Origin: Vibrio algicola
GTDB taxonomy: Bacteria > Pseudomonadota > Gammaproteobacteria > Enterobacterales > Vibrionaceae
Direction of reading: 5' to 3'
Assembly: GCF_009601765.2 (NCBI RefSeq)
Contig: NZ_CP045699.1
Coordinates: 372,001-436,000, forward strand
DNA: 64,000 bases
In this document: one piece after another, positions 43,639-53,442 of the stretch
How positions within the stretch are numbered: the first letter of the stretch is position 1
How the letters are laid out: each line of letters begins with the position of its first letter
Notes under the pieces: model-generated
The model's input: the letters and a program-made list of their open reading frames with translations, nothing else
What the model was told of the DNA's origin: nothing
The model's database searches: none
Program-made: the position numbers and the translations under genes

Positions 43639-44061
43639 ATGCAAAAACCTTATCATGTTGATCTAGCTGGCTTAATGCGGGTTTATGAAACCAATTATGC
43701 CAAAATGAACGCCTTGATCCCACACGATCCCGATGTGGGCGAAACCCGTTCGTATCAAGTTTCTCAAATGGCTTATCAACTTGAAGTAAAAGAAGTAACG
43801 CGCTACACCACCTTGGTTGATGTATTCCAATGTGATGTCCGCCCAGTATTTCCTCTTCCACGTATGCAGGTACGCCTTTACCATGATGCTCGTGTTGCGG
43901 AAGTGTGTGCTAGTGAGCAGATTTCGCGAGTGCAAGCAAGGTATGATTACCCGAATAAAAACATGATGCAAAAAGATGAAAAATTCCAACTCAATCAATT
44001 TTTGGGTGAATGGCTCACTTTTTGCTTGAGACATGGGATTACCCGAGCCCCAATCTACTAA
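43639..44061 (+). CDS. yqiB: DUF1249 family protein YqiB
   Basis: 140 aa, no signal or membrane segment. Typical family opening YHVDLAGLMRVYETNYAKM and the motif MQVRLYHDARVAEVC. Function unknown; always found between nudF and cpdA in enterics and vibrios. The preceding gap contains a fragment of the CAGCTTTGTTGGCT dispersed repeat (43582-43595). Confidence 0.9.
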   Translation: MQKPYHVDLAGLMRVYETNYAKMNALIPHDPDVGETRSYQVSQMAYQLEVKEVTRYTTLVDVFQCDVRPVFPLPRMQVRLYHDARVAEVCASEQISRVQARYDYPNKNMMQKDEKFQLNQFLGEWLTFCLRHGITRAPIY

Positions 44062-44129
44062 CCAAGTGCTGATTTATTAACTAAGGTATGCTTAGCAAGT
44101 TAAGACAGACTATATAAGAGTTTAACGCA

Positions 44130-44954
44130 TTGAATAACATTGAAACTATCAGCACTACGCAAGATGTAGTGACCTTTGTACAAATCACTGACACCCATCT
44201 TTTTTCTGATGAAAAAGGCGCGTTGTTAGGGGTGAATACATTCGATAGCTTTACTGCAATCGTGCAAGACATTCAAACTCAAGACATTGCTTGTCAAGCT
44301 TTGTTAATGACAGGGGATGTGTCGCAAGATCATAGTGATGGATCCTATCAACGTTTTGAGCAAGGCATCCAACCGCTGAATAAAGATTGCTATTGGTTGC
44401 CTGGTAATCATGACTATAAGCCTAGCATGAGCAGCATCTATCCTTCGGCGCAAATTAAACAAGCAACCCATCTTCTTGCAGGTGAGCATTGGCAAGTCAT
44501 TCTGCTCGACAGCCAAGTAGAAGGGTGTCCTTATGGCGAATTATCAGCGCAGCAATTAGAGTATCTGGCGCAAAAACTGGCCGAATACCCACAACGTTAT
44601 AGCTTAATTTTAATGCACCATCACCCAAAATTGGTGGGCAGTGAATGGCTAGATAAACATTGTTTGCATAATAGCGAGCAGTTTTGGCAAGTCGTCGCGC
44701 CACATTCTAATGCTAAAGCAGTGTTGTGTGGCCATGTCCATCAAGATTTTCATCAGCAGCACAATGGAATGGAAGTGATCACCAGTCCTTCTAGTTGTGT
44801 GCAATTTAAACCCAATTCTAATGAGTTTGCGGTGGATAAAATCGCACCAGGTTGGCGGTCGCTTTCATTACTGCCTAATGGTGATATTGAAACTCAAGTT
44901 TACCGTCTATCCGGAACCGATTTCCTACCAGACTTTGATGCAGAAGGGTATTGA
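44130..44954 (+). CDS. cpdA: 3',5'-cyclic-AMP phosphodiesterase CpdA
   Basis: 274 aa metallophosphoesterase that hydrolyses cAMP. Metal-ligand motifs in order: ITDTHLF, GDVSQD, LPGNHD, LMHHHP and CGHVH. The frame begins with a TTG; no ATG or GTG lies between it and the first motif, so translation starts at this TTG or very near. It belongs to the nudF-yqiB-cpdA-yqiA-parE cluster. Confidence 0.92.
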   Translation: MNNIETISTTQDVVTFVQITDTHLFSDEKGALLGVNTFDSFTAIVQDIQTQDIACQALLMTGDVSQDHSDGSYQRFEQGIQPLNKDCYWLPGNHDYKPSMSSIYPSAQIKQATHLLAGEHWQVILLDSQVEGCPYGELSAQQLEYLAQKLAEYPQRYSLILMHHHPKLVGSEWLDKHCLHNSEQFWQVVAPHSNAKAVLCGHVHQDFHQQHNGMEVITSPSSCVQFKPNSNEFAVDKIAPGWRSLSLLPNGDIETQVYRLSGTDFLPDFDAEGY

Positions 44955-45029
44955 GCTCGAATTTATCAGCTAGAATAAACGCGGATTATATATTCAAGTT
45001 TGACTAGTATCTATTTCGAGGAGTTGTCC

Positions 45030-45614
45030 GTGTCTAAACCTTCCATGCTTTTGTATCTCCATGGTTTTAATAGTTCCCCTCTGTCCTTAAAAGCCAATAT
45101 CATGCAAAGCTACTGTCAGCAGCATCGACCTGATATCAAGCTTGTGATCCCACAGTTACCTAATTTTCCAGCCCAAGCGGCAGAATACCTATCAAATTTG
45201 GTACAGCAATATTCAAGCGAATATCAAATAGGTTTAGTGGGTAGTTCACTGGGTGGATATTTATCGACGTGGTTAAACCATCACTACGGTTTTCGCGCGG
45301 TTGTGGTCAACCCTGCAGTGCGTCCTTATGAATTGTTGAGCGGATTTTTAGGGCCGCAAGTGAACCCTTACACCCAACAAAACTATGTGTTGGAAGCAAA
45401 GCATATTCAAGAATTGAAAGCCTTAGAGATTGAGGTGTTATCATCAGCGCAAGATTTTTGGGTGTTACTGCAAACCCAAGATGAAGTGTTAGATTACCAG
45501 CAAGCAGTCACTAAATACGTTAGCAGTAAAGTTACCGTTGAAGAGGGAGGCGATCACAGTTTTGTTGATTTTGAACGCTACCCTGAGCAAATAATCAAAT
45601 TCTTACAGCTTTAA
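45030..45614 (+). CDS. yqiA: Esterase YqiA (alpha/beta hydrolase)
   Basis: 194 aa from the chosen GTG, which has GAGGAG 7 nt upstream; the frame is open 10 codons further. Alpha/beta hydrolase with YLHGFNSSPLS, nucleophile elbow GSSLGGY and the catalytic His in GGDHSFVDFERY. Acts on short acyl or palmitoyl-CoA esters in E. coli; physiological substrate unclear. Precedes parE, as in E. coli. Confidence 0.9.
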   Translation: MSKPSMLLYLHGFNSSPLSLKANIMQSYCQQHRPDIKLVIPQLPNFPAQAAEYLSNLVQQYSSEYQIGLVGSSLGGYLSTWLNHHYGFRAVVVNPAVRPYELLSGFLGPQVNPYTQQNYVLEAKHIQELKALEIEVLSSAQDFWVLLQTQDEVLDYQQAVTKYVSSKVTVEEGGDHSFVDFERYPEQIIKFLQL

Positions 45615-45735
45615 GTTACCTTGGTAAGAGCCTCCGCCAGTAAGACGAGTGTAGTCTTCTGATTGAACTCGTTGTAAGCTAACCATTCCGCAATGTTGAA
45701 TTGCCACTATTTATCTAGAGTAATGCTTTTTTATT

Positions 45736-47622
45736 ATGACTGAACAATATAATGCAGGTGCGATAGAAGTACTTAATGGGCTTGAGCCGGTACGCCGCCG
45801 CCCTGGAATGTACACTGATACCGTACGCCCAAACCATTTAGCGCAAGAAGTGATCGATAACAGTGTCGATGAAGCCTTAGCGGGTCATGCTTCTAAAGTT
45901 CAAGTGATTTTACACCCCGATCAATCTATTGAAGTGATGGATGATGGTCGCGGCATGCCAGTGGATATTCACCCAGAAGAGAAAATCTCGGGTGTTGAGC
46001 TGATTTTTTGTAAGCTGCATGCGGGTGGTAAATTTTCTAATAAGAACTATCAATTCTCTGGCGGTTTGCACGGGGTGGGTATTTCGGTGGTTAACGCCTT
46101 ATCAAAATGCGTTGAAGTCACGATTAAGCGCGATGGTCAAGTGTATGAGATTGCGTTCGAGCATGGCAATAAAGTGTCAGAGCTTGAAGTCACCGGAACT
46201 TGTGGTCGTCGTAATACCGGCACCAGCGTTCATTTTTGGCCAGACGCCTCTTACTTTGATTCGGGCAAATTTTCGGTCAGTCGCTTAATCAATAATCTGC
46301 GCGCCAAAGCGGTATTATGTCCAGGACTTGATGTCGAATTTATCGATAAAGTGAATGATAAAACGCATCAATGGCATTATGAAGATGGTCTAAAAGATTA
46401 TCTTATGGAAGGGGTTAAGGGGTATACCCTACTGCCTGAACAACCATTTACTGGTGTATTTAGCGCCCAAACGGAAGCGGCGGATTGGGCGATCATTTGG
46501 CTGCCAGAAGGTGGCGAACTGATCACTGAAAGTTACGTTAACTTGATCCCAACCGCGCAAGGCGGAACGCACGTTAATGGTTTACGCCAAGGTTTGCTGG
46601 ATGCGATGCGTGAGTTTTGTGAATTCCGTAATTTATTGCCGCGTGGCGTTAAGCTAACCGGTGATGATGTGTTTGACCGTTGTGCTTATGTACTGTCGGT
46701 TAAGATGCAAGACCCACAATTTGCAGGGCAAACCAAAGAACGTTTATCGTCTCGTCAATGCGCCGCTTTTGTGTCTGGCGTGGTTAAAGATGCCTTTAGT
46801 TTGTGGCTCAATGAAAAACCACAAATTGCTGAATTATTAGCTGAAGCTTGTATTGCCAGTGCTCACCGCCGCATGCGAGCCAGCAAAAAAGTAGTGCGTA
46901 AGAAAATAGCATCCGGCCCCGCGCTACCAGGGAAATTAACCGATTGTACGGTGCAAGATCTTAGCCGCACCGAACTTTTCTTAGTGGAAGGGGACTCGGC
47001 AGGCGGCTCTGCTAAGCAAGCGCGTGATCGAGAGTTCCAAGCTATCATGCCTTTGCGTGGTAAGATTCTAAACACTTGGGAAGTCTCTTCCGATCAAGTG
47101 TTGGCTTCCGATGAAGTGCATAATATTTCGATAGCTCTTGGCATTGATCCGGATACCGATAATCTTGATGGTTTACGCTACGGTAAAATTTGTATCCTTG
47201 CCGATGCCGACTCTGATGGTCTGCATATTGCCACCTTATTGTGTGCATTGTTTATGCGTCATTTTGAATCTTTAGTCCGCGCAGGCCATGTCTATGTAGC
47301 GATGCCGCCACTGTTTCGTATTGATTGCGGTAAAGAAGTCTTTTACGCACTGGATGAAAGTGAAAAAGATGGCATCTTAGATCGCTTAAGCAGCAAAAAA
47401 GCAAAAATTAACGTGCAACGATTTAAAGGACTGGGCGAAATGAACCCACTTCAATTGCGTGAAACCACTATGGATCCTAATACTCGTCGCTTAGTGCAAC
47501 TGACCATCGATGATGATCAACAAACGATGGAAATGATGGACATGTTATTAGGTAAAAAACGCGCTGAAGACCGCCGTGCTTGGTTGCAAGCGTATGGCGA
47601 TAAAGCTGACGTTGAGCTTTAA
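45736..47622 (+). CDS. parE: DNA topoisomerase IV subunit B ParE
   Basis: 628 aa ATPase subunit of the enzyme that unlinks daughter chromosomes. GHKL ATP-binding motifs (NSVDEALAGHA, MDDGRGMPVD, GGLHGVGISVVNAL), transducer domain, and Toprim motifs VEGDSAGGSAKQ and ADADSDGLHIATLL. Length matches E. coli ParE (630). parC follows 93 bases later. Confidence 0.97.
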   Translation: MTEQYNAGAIEVLNGLEPVRRRPGMYTDTVRPNHLAQEVIDNSVDEALAGHASKVQVILHPDQSIEVMDDGRGMPVDIHPEEKISGVELIFCKLHAGGKFSNKNYQFSGGLHGVGISVVNALSKCVEVTIKRDGQVYEIAFEHGNKVSELEVTGTCGRRNTGTSVHFWPDASYFDSGKFSVSRLINNLRAKAVLCPGLDVEFIDKVNDKTHQWHYEDGLKDYLMEGVKGYTLLPEQPFTGVFSAQTEAADWAIIWLPEGGELITESYVNLIPTAQGGTHVNGLRQGLLDAMREFCEFRNLLPRGVKLTGDDVFDRCAYVLSVKMQDPQFAGQTKERLSSRQCAAFVSGVVKDAFSLWLNEKPQIAELLAEACIASAHRRMRASKKVVRKKIASGPALPGKLTDCTVQDLSRTELFLVEGDSAGGSAKQARDREFQAIMPLRGKILNTWEVSSDQVLASDEVHNISIALGIDPDTDNLDGLRYGKICILADADSDGLHIATLLCALFMRHFESLVRAGHVYVAMPPLFRIDCGKEVFYALDESEKDGILDRLSSKKAKINVQRFKGLGEMNPLQLRETTMDPNTRRLVQLTIDDDQQTMEMMDMLLGKKRAEDRRAWLQAYGDKADVEL

Positions 47623-47649
47623 GCTTTTCAAAAAAACAGCTTTTAGAAT

Positions 47650-47700
47650 AGATAACTCGCTAAAACAGATAAGTCGCTAGAATAAATAAGCGGTTAGAAT
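47650..47700. repeat. Three degenerate 17-bp tandem repeats
   Basis: AGATAACTCGCTAAAAC, AGATAAGTCGCTAGAAT and AAATAAGCGGTTAGAAT lie head to tail, with a fourth start (AAACAAGG) running into the parC leader. Confidence 0.8.
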
Positions 47701-47715
47701 AAACAAGGTTAATTA

Positions 47716-49983
47716 ATGAGTTCTGAAATCACATTTGACGGCGTTGAACAGTTAACGTTACGTAAATTCACCGAAGATGCGTACTTAAACTATTCAATGT
47801 ACGTGATCATGGATCGTGCCCTGCCGTATGTCGGGGATGGTTTAAAACCGGTGCAACGTCGTATTATTTATGCGATGTCTGAGTTAGGTTTATCGGCTGC
47901 CTCAAAATACAAAAAATCGGCTCGTACTGTCGGTGATGTATTAGGTAAATACCATCCACATGGTGACTCCGCTTGTTACGAAGCGATGGTGTTAATGGCG
48001 CAACCTTTCTCTTACCGTTACCCATTAGTGGATGGTCAAGGAAACTGGGGTGCGCCAGATGATCCTAAATCATTTGCAGCGATGCGTTATACCGAAGCAA
48101 AACTGTCTAAATTTGCCGAAGTATTATTAGGTGAATTAGGCCAAGGCACGGTGGAATGGTCGCCAAACTTTGATGGCACTATGAAAGAGCCAAAAATGTT
48201 ACCGGCGCGCCTTCCTCATATTTTGCTTAATGGTATTACCGGTATTGCGGTGGGGATGGCAACCGATATTCCGCCGCATAACGTACGTGAAATAGCTGGC
48301 GCAACGGTACATTTACTCGATAATCCTAAAGCAGAATTATCCGAAGTCATGGAGTTTGTAAAAGGTCCTGATTACCCAACTGAAGCGGAAATTATTTCGC
48401 CGCCAAGTGATATCGAAAAAATGTATCGCACCGGTCGTGGCAGCATTAAAATGCGCGCGGTGTGGCACAAAGAAGCCAGTGATATTGTGATTACTTCACT
48501 GCCTCATCAAGTCTCAGGCGCGAAATTACTAGAACAAATTGCCAACCAAATGCGCGCTAAAAAGCTGCCAATGGTGGACGATTTACGCGATGAATCGGAT
48601 CACGAAAACCCAACTCGTATTGTGATCGTGCCGCGTTCTAATCGCGTTGATTGCGATCAGTTGATGAACCACTTGTTTGCTTCGACCGATCTTGAGAAGA
48701 ACTTCCGCGTCAATCTTAATATGATTGGTACCGATAATCGCCCTGAAGTCAAAGGCTTGATTAAGATCTTGCAAGAGTGGATTGATTTTCGTCGTATGAC
48801 GGTGCGTCGTCGTTTGCAATACCGTTTAGATAAAATCTTAGATCGCTTGCATATCTTAGAAGGTTTGTTGGTTGCGTATCTTAATCTCGATGAAGTGATT
48901 GAAATCATTCGTCGTGAAGATGAGCCTAAAGAAGTATTAATGGCGCGCTTTGGCATTAGTGAAATTCAAGCTAATGCGATTTTAGATACTCGTTTACGTA
49001 ATCTTGCTAAGTTAGAAGAAATGAAATTACGCGGCGAGCAAGATGAGCTTGAAAAAGAACGTCAAAAACTTGAGTTATTGCTGGGCTCTGATCGTCGTTT
49101 AAATACCTTGATCAAAAAAGAGATTCAAGCCGATGCTGAAAAATACGGAGATGATCGTCGCTCTCCATTGATTGAACGCGCCGAAGCTAAAGCATTAACC
49201 GAGCGTGATTTGATCCCAAGTGAGCCGATCACGGTAGTGTTGTCGGAGAAAGGTTGGATCCGTCATGCCAAAGGGCACGATGTTGATGCTTCAACGTTAA
49301 ACTACAAATCTGGCGATGGCTATTTAGCCCAAGCGCATGGTAAGAGTAATCAACCGGCGGTATTCCTAGGAACCGATGGGCGCAGTTATTCGCTCGAATC
49401 GCATTCATTGCCTTCGGCGCGCAGCCAAGGTGAACCTATTACTGGGCGTTTAAATATAAATGCGGGCACCAGTGTTAGCCAAGTGATCATGGGTGAAGAA
49501 GAGCAACTGTGGTTAGTTGCCTCGGATGCCGGTTATGGTTTTGTGTGTAAAGGCGGGGATTTACTGTCGAAAAACCGTAGCGGTAAAGCCTTGATTAATC
49601 TACCTCAAGCGGCTGAAGTATTACCACCGAGTCAGGTTTCCAACCTTGAGCAAGATGAGATCTTAGTGATCACCAATGAAGGTCGAATGTTATTATTCCC
49701 AATTAAAGATTTACCGCAATTGGGTAAAGGTAAAGGCAATAAGATCATCAATATTCCTTCGGCCAAAGCCAAGGCGCGTGAAGAGTTTGTCACTCAGCTT
49801 ATCTCGATCCCTTATGGCGTGACGGTAACCTTGTATGCGGGTAAACGTAAACTAGGTTTGAAACCGATTGATTTGGATAATTTCCGCGGAGAACGGGGTC
49901 GTCGTGGGGCGAAACTGCCACGTGGATTACAACGTGTTACTCGGATTGAAGTCGAGAATAATGATAAAGGCAGTGAAGAGTAA
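47716..49983 (+). CDS. parC: DNA topoisomerase IV subunit A ParC
   Basis: 755 aa DNA-cutting subunit. Catalytic Tyr125 in AMRYTEAKL. The quinolone-resistance region [12 protein letters not shown] carries Ser85 and Glu89, the wild-type susceptible residues at these positions. C-terminal beta-pinwheel domain begins near residue 490. Followed by a terminator. Confidence 0.97.
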   Translation: MSSEITFDGVEQLTLRKFTEDAYLNYSMYVIMDRALPYVGDGLKPVQRRIIYAMSELGLSAASKYKKSARTVGDVLGKYHPHGDSACYEAMVLMAQPFSYRYPLVDGQGNWGAPDDPKSFAAMRYTEAKLSKFAEVLLGELGQGTVEWSPNFDGTMKEPKMLPARLPHILLNGITGIAVGMATDIPPHNVREIAGATVHLLDNPKAELSEVMEFVKGPDYPTEAEIISPPSDIEKMYRTGRGSIKMRAVWHKEASDIVITSLPHQVSGAKLLEQIANQMRAKKLPMVDDLRDESDHENPTRIVIVPRSNRVDCDQLMNHLFASTDLEKNFRVNLNMIGTDNRPEVKGLIKILQEWIDFRRMTVRRRLQYRLDKILDRLHILEGLLVAYLNLDEVIEIIRREDEPKEVLMARFGISEIQANAILDTRLRNLAKLEEMKLRGEQDELEKERQKLELLLGSDRRLNTLIKKEIQADAEKYGDDRRSPLIERAEAKALTERDLIPSEPITVVLSEKGWIRHAKGHDVDASTLNYKSGDGYLAQAHGKSNQPAVFLGTDGRSYSLESHSLPSARSQGEPITGRLNINAGTSVSQVIMGEEEQLWLVASDAGYGFVCKGGDLLSKNRSGKALINLPQAAEVLPPSQVSNLEQDEILVITNEGRMLLFPIKDLPQLGKGKGNKIINIPSAKAKAREEFVTQLISIPYGVTVTLYAGKRKLGLKPIDLDNFRGERGRRGAKLPRGLQRVTRIEVENNDKGSEE

Positions 49984-50011
49984 TATTTCACTTTCATTAT
50001 CGAGTATTTTA

Positions 50012-50039
50012 AAAACCAGCATTTGTTGCTGGTTTTTTT
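50012..50039 (+). terminator. parC terminator
   Basis: Stem AAAACCAGC / GCTGGTTTT with loop ATTTGTT and a long T-run, 28 bases past the stop. Confidence 0.9.
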
Positions 50040-50227
50040 ATGCTTGTTAACTGAGTTGTATAAAGATGTATTCGTTTGCGTTCTCAAGTTAGCGTTTTTC
50101 AATGTAAGTAATGTTTGTAACTAGAGCAACAGGAGATCTTGATGACGAAACTATATTGCCCAATAGGACAATATGCAGCCAAATTCATTGCTAACAGAGA
50201 GAGTATTCTCTCATTAAGGTTGAACTC

Positions 50228-50421
50228 ATGGCTTATTTACACTTTTTGTTTGGTTTAATTGTGGTATGCGGCATGGCATTTTTTGCTAGTTTGCTGGTGC
50301 GGTAAAAGGTGTGAATGAAGAGAAAGGCAATATGGTGGCTAAGTTTGGTTTACGTTTATTGTACGGCGCAACATTAGTCAGTATTTTATCAGCCATGATT
50401 GCTAATGTGGTGATGCAATAA
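50228..50421 (+). pseudogene. Small two-helix membrane protein gene, frameshifted
   Basis: An ATG with AAGG upstream reads MAYLHFLFGLIVVCGMAFFA and SLLVR, then TAA. One frame over, the sequence continues without a gap as [42 protein letters not shown]. One extra base near 50299 would join them into a 64-65 aa protein with two membrane helices and a polar loop. The composition is strongly gene-like on both sides of the break. Function unknown. The break may be a real mutation or a sequencing error. Confidence 0.6.
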
Positions 50422-50425
50422 TATT

Positions 50426-50505
50426 TTGATTTGATTTGATTTGATTTGATTTGATTTGATTTGATTTGATTTGATTTGATTTGATTTGATTTGATTTGAT
50501 TTGAT
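50426..50505. repeat. TTGAT microsatellite, 16 copies
   Basis: Sixteen perfect copies of the pentanucleotide TTGAT, 80 bp, starting 4 bases after the small membrane gene and ending before the convergent transporter gene. Expected to vary in length by slippage. Confidence 0.98.
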
Positions 50506-50563
50506 GTTGCGGTGTTCTCACCGCAACATTTATTATTTTAACCCCATTCTATTGAGCTTGTTA

Positions 50564-51439
50564 TTAGCTCCACATCACTAAAATCGCGGCGACAGCGACT
50601 AAAGTTAATCCGACGCCATCTTTAATGGCGACCTTTTGTTTTAGCCATAAAAATGAAATCAGCATGGTGAAAAATATCTCGACTTGTCCCAAGGTTTTGA
50701 CATAAGGAACCGCCTGTAAAGACATTGCGCTAAACCACCCAATCGAACCTAAGCAACTGGCAATACTGGTGAGTAGTGTCAGTTTCGGGCGTTGCCACAA
50801 TGCGTTAAGCGTACTCGGATCAGTAGAACCGATATAGATAAGCAAGATGATGGTTTGCAAGCTTATCACCAAAAACAACACCCATGCGGCGTCATAGGGA
50901 AACGGCAAATGCAGCGCCAAACTGGCTTCTCTTACCCATAGTGAGGTTAATGCAAACGCACAACCACAAGCAAGGCCAAGTAAAACGGTTTTTATCGACA
51001 GGCTCTTTATACCGCTGCTGGTACTCAATAGAAAAATGCCAACCCCACCAATAAACACCCCTGTCCATCCTAATAACGTTAAACTGGTACCAAAAAAGGC
51101 GACCCCTAAAATGGCGGCGGCTAAAGCTTCACTTTTGGCCAGCCCGGCACCAATAGCGTAATTATTTTGCTTAAACAGTAATACCATTAAGGCAGTTGCT
51201 AGGATCTGCATTAATGATGCGGCAATAATATAGCTGAGAAAGATCGGGTTAAATTCGGGTAATGCTGCCGGTTGATAAAGATAAAGCGAGCTTAAATAAA
51301 TGGCAGCGATAGGACTTGCCCATAAAAAGCGGGCGAGGGTAACGCCTAAGGTTTTGACTTCAGAAGATAACCGGCTTTGAAAAGCGTTGCGCCAAGATTG
51401 CATAAAAGCGGCGAAAACGGTAAATGCAATCCATGTCAT
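50564..51439 (-). CDS. DMT-family transporter (EamA domains)
   Basis: 291 aa with about ten membrane segments arranged as two EamA half-repeats (about 5-135 and 150-290), the drug/metabolite transporter architecture. Members export amino acids, nucleosides or other small molecules; the substrate cannot be told from sequence. It stands alone, downstream of degS in the same direction. Confidence 0.82.
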   Translation of the reverse strand: MTWIAFTVFAAFMQSWRNAFQSRLSSEVKTLGVTLARFLWASPIAAIYLSSLYLYQPAALPEFNPIFLSYIIAASLMQILATALMVLLFKQNNYAIGAGLAKSEALAAAILGVAFFGTSLTLLGWTGVFIGGVGIFLLSTSSGIKSLSIKTVLLGLACGCAFALTSLWVREASLALHLPFPYDAAWVLFLVISLQTIILLIYIGSTDPSTLNALWQRPKLTLLTSIASCLGSIGWFSAMSLQAVPYVKTLGQVEIFFTMLISFLWLKQKVAIKDGVGLTLVAVAAILVMWS

Positions 51440-51510
51440 CTAAATGCCTGCTAAATCTGTTTATAAGGAGGCTCCACCATGAGTGTGATGGAGGCAGGGA
51501 AAGAGTTACA

Positions 51511-52578
51511 TTAATCTCTAGGATCTTCACCGACCGTTAACGGTAATTTAAGTGGTTTACCATCTCGTAATATATCTAATTCAATATGAGTACCTGGGCG
51601 CAGTTCGGTTATCAGTTCCATCAGGCTTTGGCTATTGACCACTTTCTTATTATTAATACTGACGATGATATCTTTTTCTTTTAAACCGGCATCTGCGGCG
51701 GGACCTGAAGGGGACACTTTCAGTACGATAATACCGTTCGTATGTTCTACCCCAAGTAAGCGTGCCGCGACGGCATTCATATCTTGACCATCGATACCAA
51801 TATAACCACGGATCACACGGCCATCGGCAATAATTTTGGTCATAATTTTATTGGCTAAGGCGTAAGGGATGGCAAAGGAAATACCATAGGTCTCTAGATC
51901 GGTGGCTTGTTGGAAAGAGGCGGTATTAATGCCCACTAATTCACCACGAGTATTCACAAGCGCTCCACCAGAATTGCCTTTGTTAATTGCAGCATCGGTC
52001 TGAATAAAGGCTTGGCGACCATCGGTGCTGACCGACGAGCGACCAATGGCTGAAATAATCCCAAATGTGGTGGTTTGACCAAGGTTATACGGGTTACCAA
52101 TTGCCAGCACAATATCGCCAATCTTAGCTTTATAGTTTGGATTTTGTGGGATAACTGGAAGGTTAGTCATATCCACTTTCAGCACGGCTATATCGGTTTG
52201 TTTATCTAAACCAACCAATTGGGCATTGGAGACTCGGCCATCTTGCAGCGCAACCACGATTTGATCAGCTTTCGCCACCACATGGTAATTGGTAATAATA
52301 TAGCCTTTGTCACTGACAATAACGCCAGACCCTAGACCTTGGGTTTTTAATTTTAAGTGATCGCCTTGGACATATTGGCGGCTATAAATATTCGCTACCG
52401 CAGGACCGGCGCGGTGCACCGCATGGCTAAAAGAGACATTAACCGCATCAATGGTTTCAACGTCAGGTTGTTTATTGAATAAATTAGGTAGATTTGGACG
52501 CAGTGAGGGAACCGCTAATAATAAAATGATGGCAGTTGCTAGGCCAATAAGAATAGGTCGCAGCAAAAATTTTAGCAT
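51511..52578 (-). CDS. degS: Envelope-stress protease DegS
   Basis: 355 aa from the chosen ATG (MLKFLLRPILIGL, GAGGG upstream); the frame extends 22 codons further without support. Inner-membrane serine protease that senses unfolded porins and cuts RseA to release sigma E. N-terminal membrane anchor (about 5-24), trypsin-like domain with ITNYHVV (His), TDIAVLKVD (Asp) and GNSGGAL (Ser), and one PDZ domain at the C-terminus. One PDZ plus the anchor separate it from DegP/DegQ. The usual neighbour degQ is absent. Confidence 0.94.
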   Translation of the reverse strand: MLKFLLRPILIGLATAIILLLAVPSLRPNLPNLFNKQPDVETIDAVNVSFSHAVHRAGPAVANIYSRQYVQGDHLKLKTQGLGSGVIVSDKGYIITNYHVVAKADQIVVALQDGRVSNAQLVGLDKQTDIAVLKVDMTNLPVIPQNPNYKAKIGDIVLAIGNPYNLGQTTTFGIISAIGRSSVSTDGRQAFIQTDAAINKGNSGGALVNTRGELVGINTASFQQATDLETYGISFAIPYALANKIMTKIIADGRVIRGYIGIDGQDMNAVAARLLGVEHTNGIIVLKVSPSGPAADAGLKEKDIIVSINNKKVVNSQSLMELITELRPGTHIELDILRDGKPLKLPLTVGEDPRD

Positions 52579-52660
52579 GTAGCCCTCGGGTATCAGAGAT
52601 TTGGAAAGAACAAAAACAGGCAATATAGAGTTAAAGAATAACATTGGATTGAAAACAAAG

Positions 52661-52692
52661 AAAAGAGAAGTTTACGGAGAAACTTCTCTTTT
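52661..52692 (-). terminator. Terminator downstream of zapG
   Basis: Perfect 13-bp stem AAAAGAGAAGTTT / AAACTTCTCTTTT, loop ACGGAG, T-rich on the minus strand. It separates zapG from degS. Confidence 0.75.
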
Positions 52693-52788
52693 CTACTGTG
52701 TGGGTAAGGGGATGAATCGCTTAGATTAATCAACGGCCCATTTTATTGGTACTAAGGCGGTTACTTTATCTTTTCAACTTTTAGTCAA

Positions 52789-53223
52789 TTAGGATGCCTT
52801 TTCTAAGTGTGGCGATTGTAGTACCGCTTTTTTCTGCTCTTTCAACACACCGGTTGCGCCATTAGCATAGTCTTTTGGTTGCACATCACTGATTTCATCA
52901 GCTTTAGTGTCACTTGTTTCTTCCGTTGATTGAGAAATAAATGGACTGTCTTGTTGTGGCACATTGGGCAGCAAGTCGGTTGAGGTTTGCGCCATGTGTT
53001 GATAAAGCTTAGTGTAGCTTTTGCCTAGTGTATCGAGCATGTCAGCCGCACTAGAGAAGTGATCGGATAGCTCTTGGCGATGCTGCTCTAATTCGAATTT
53101 AGCGGCCTCTAGCTCTTTTTGTAATTGCTTATGTTTTTTGTATTCAGGTGTCATTAGGCGGGCAATAATAATGCCGATGATAAGACCTGCCAGTAAGCCT
53201 ATTGCAGCGTAAAGAAAATCCAT
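52789..53223 (-). CDS. zapG: DUF1043 division/envelope protein ZapG (YhcB)
   Basis: 144 aa. One N-terminal membrane segment (about 4-22), then a coiled coil (KKHKQLQKELEAAKFELEQHRQ) and a disordered acidic tail. YhcB/ZapG links cell division and envelope synthesis and interacts with elongasome and divisome proteins. Divergent from zapE, as in E. coli. Confidence 0.9.
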   Translation of the reverse strand: MDFLYAAIGLLAGLIIGIIIARLMTPEYKKHKQLQKELEAAKFELEQHRQELSDHFSSAADMLDTLGKSYTKLYQHMAQTSTDLLPNVPQQDSPFISQSTEETSDTKADEISDVQPKDYANGATGVLKEQKKAVLQSPHLEKAS

Positions 53224-53442
53224 ACAAGTTCCTTATTGTTGTTTTTTAACATGTTTGTTACAAGCTTGTTATGCATGTTGTGATTACATGGTACTATGAC
53301 ATTTCAGCTTGATAAAGCAAAAGCTGCCCCTAAAAACCGCCAACATGATCTTAGACATTCGAGCGGTTGATTCGCAATAGTCGTTGAATAGCTAATTGGT
53401 TGAGAATAACGAATTAGTCATGGATAACAAGCTAGTGGTTGA

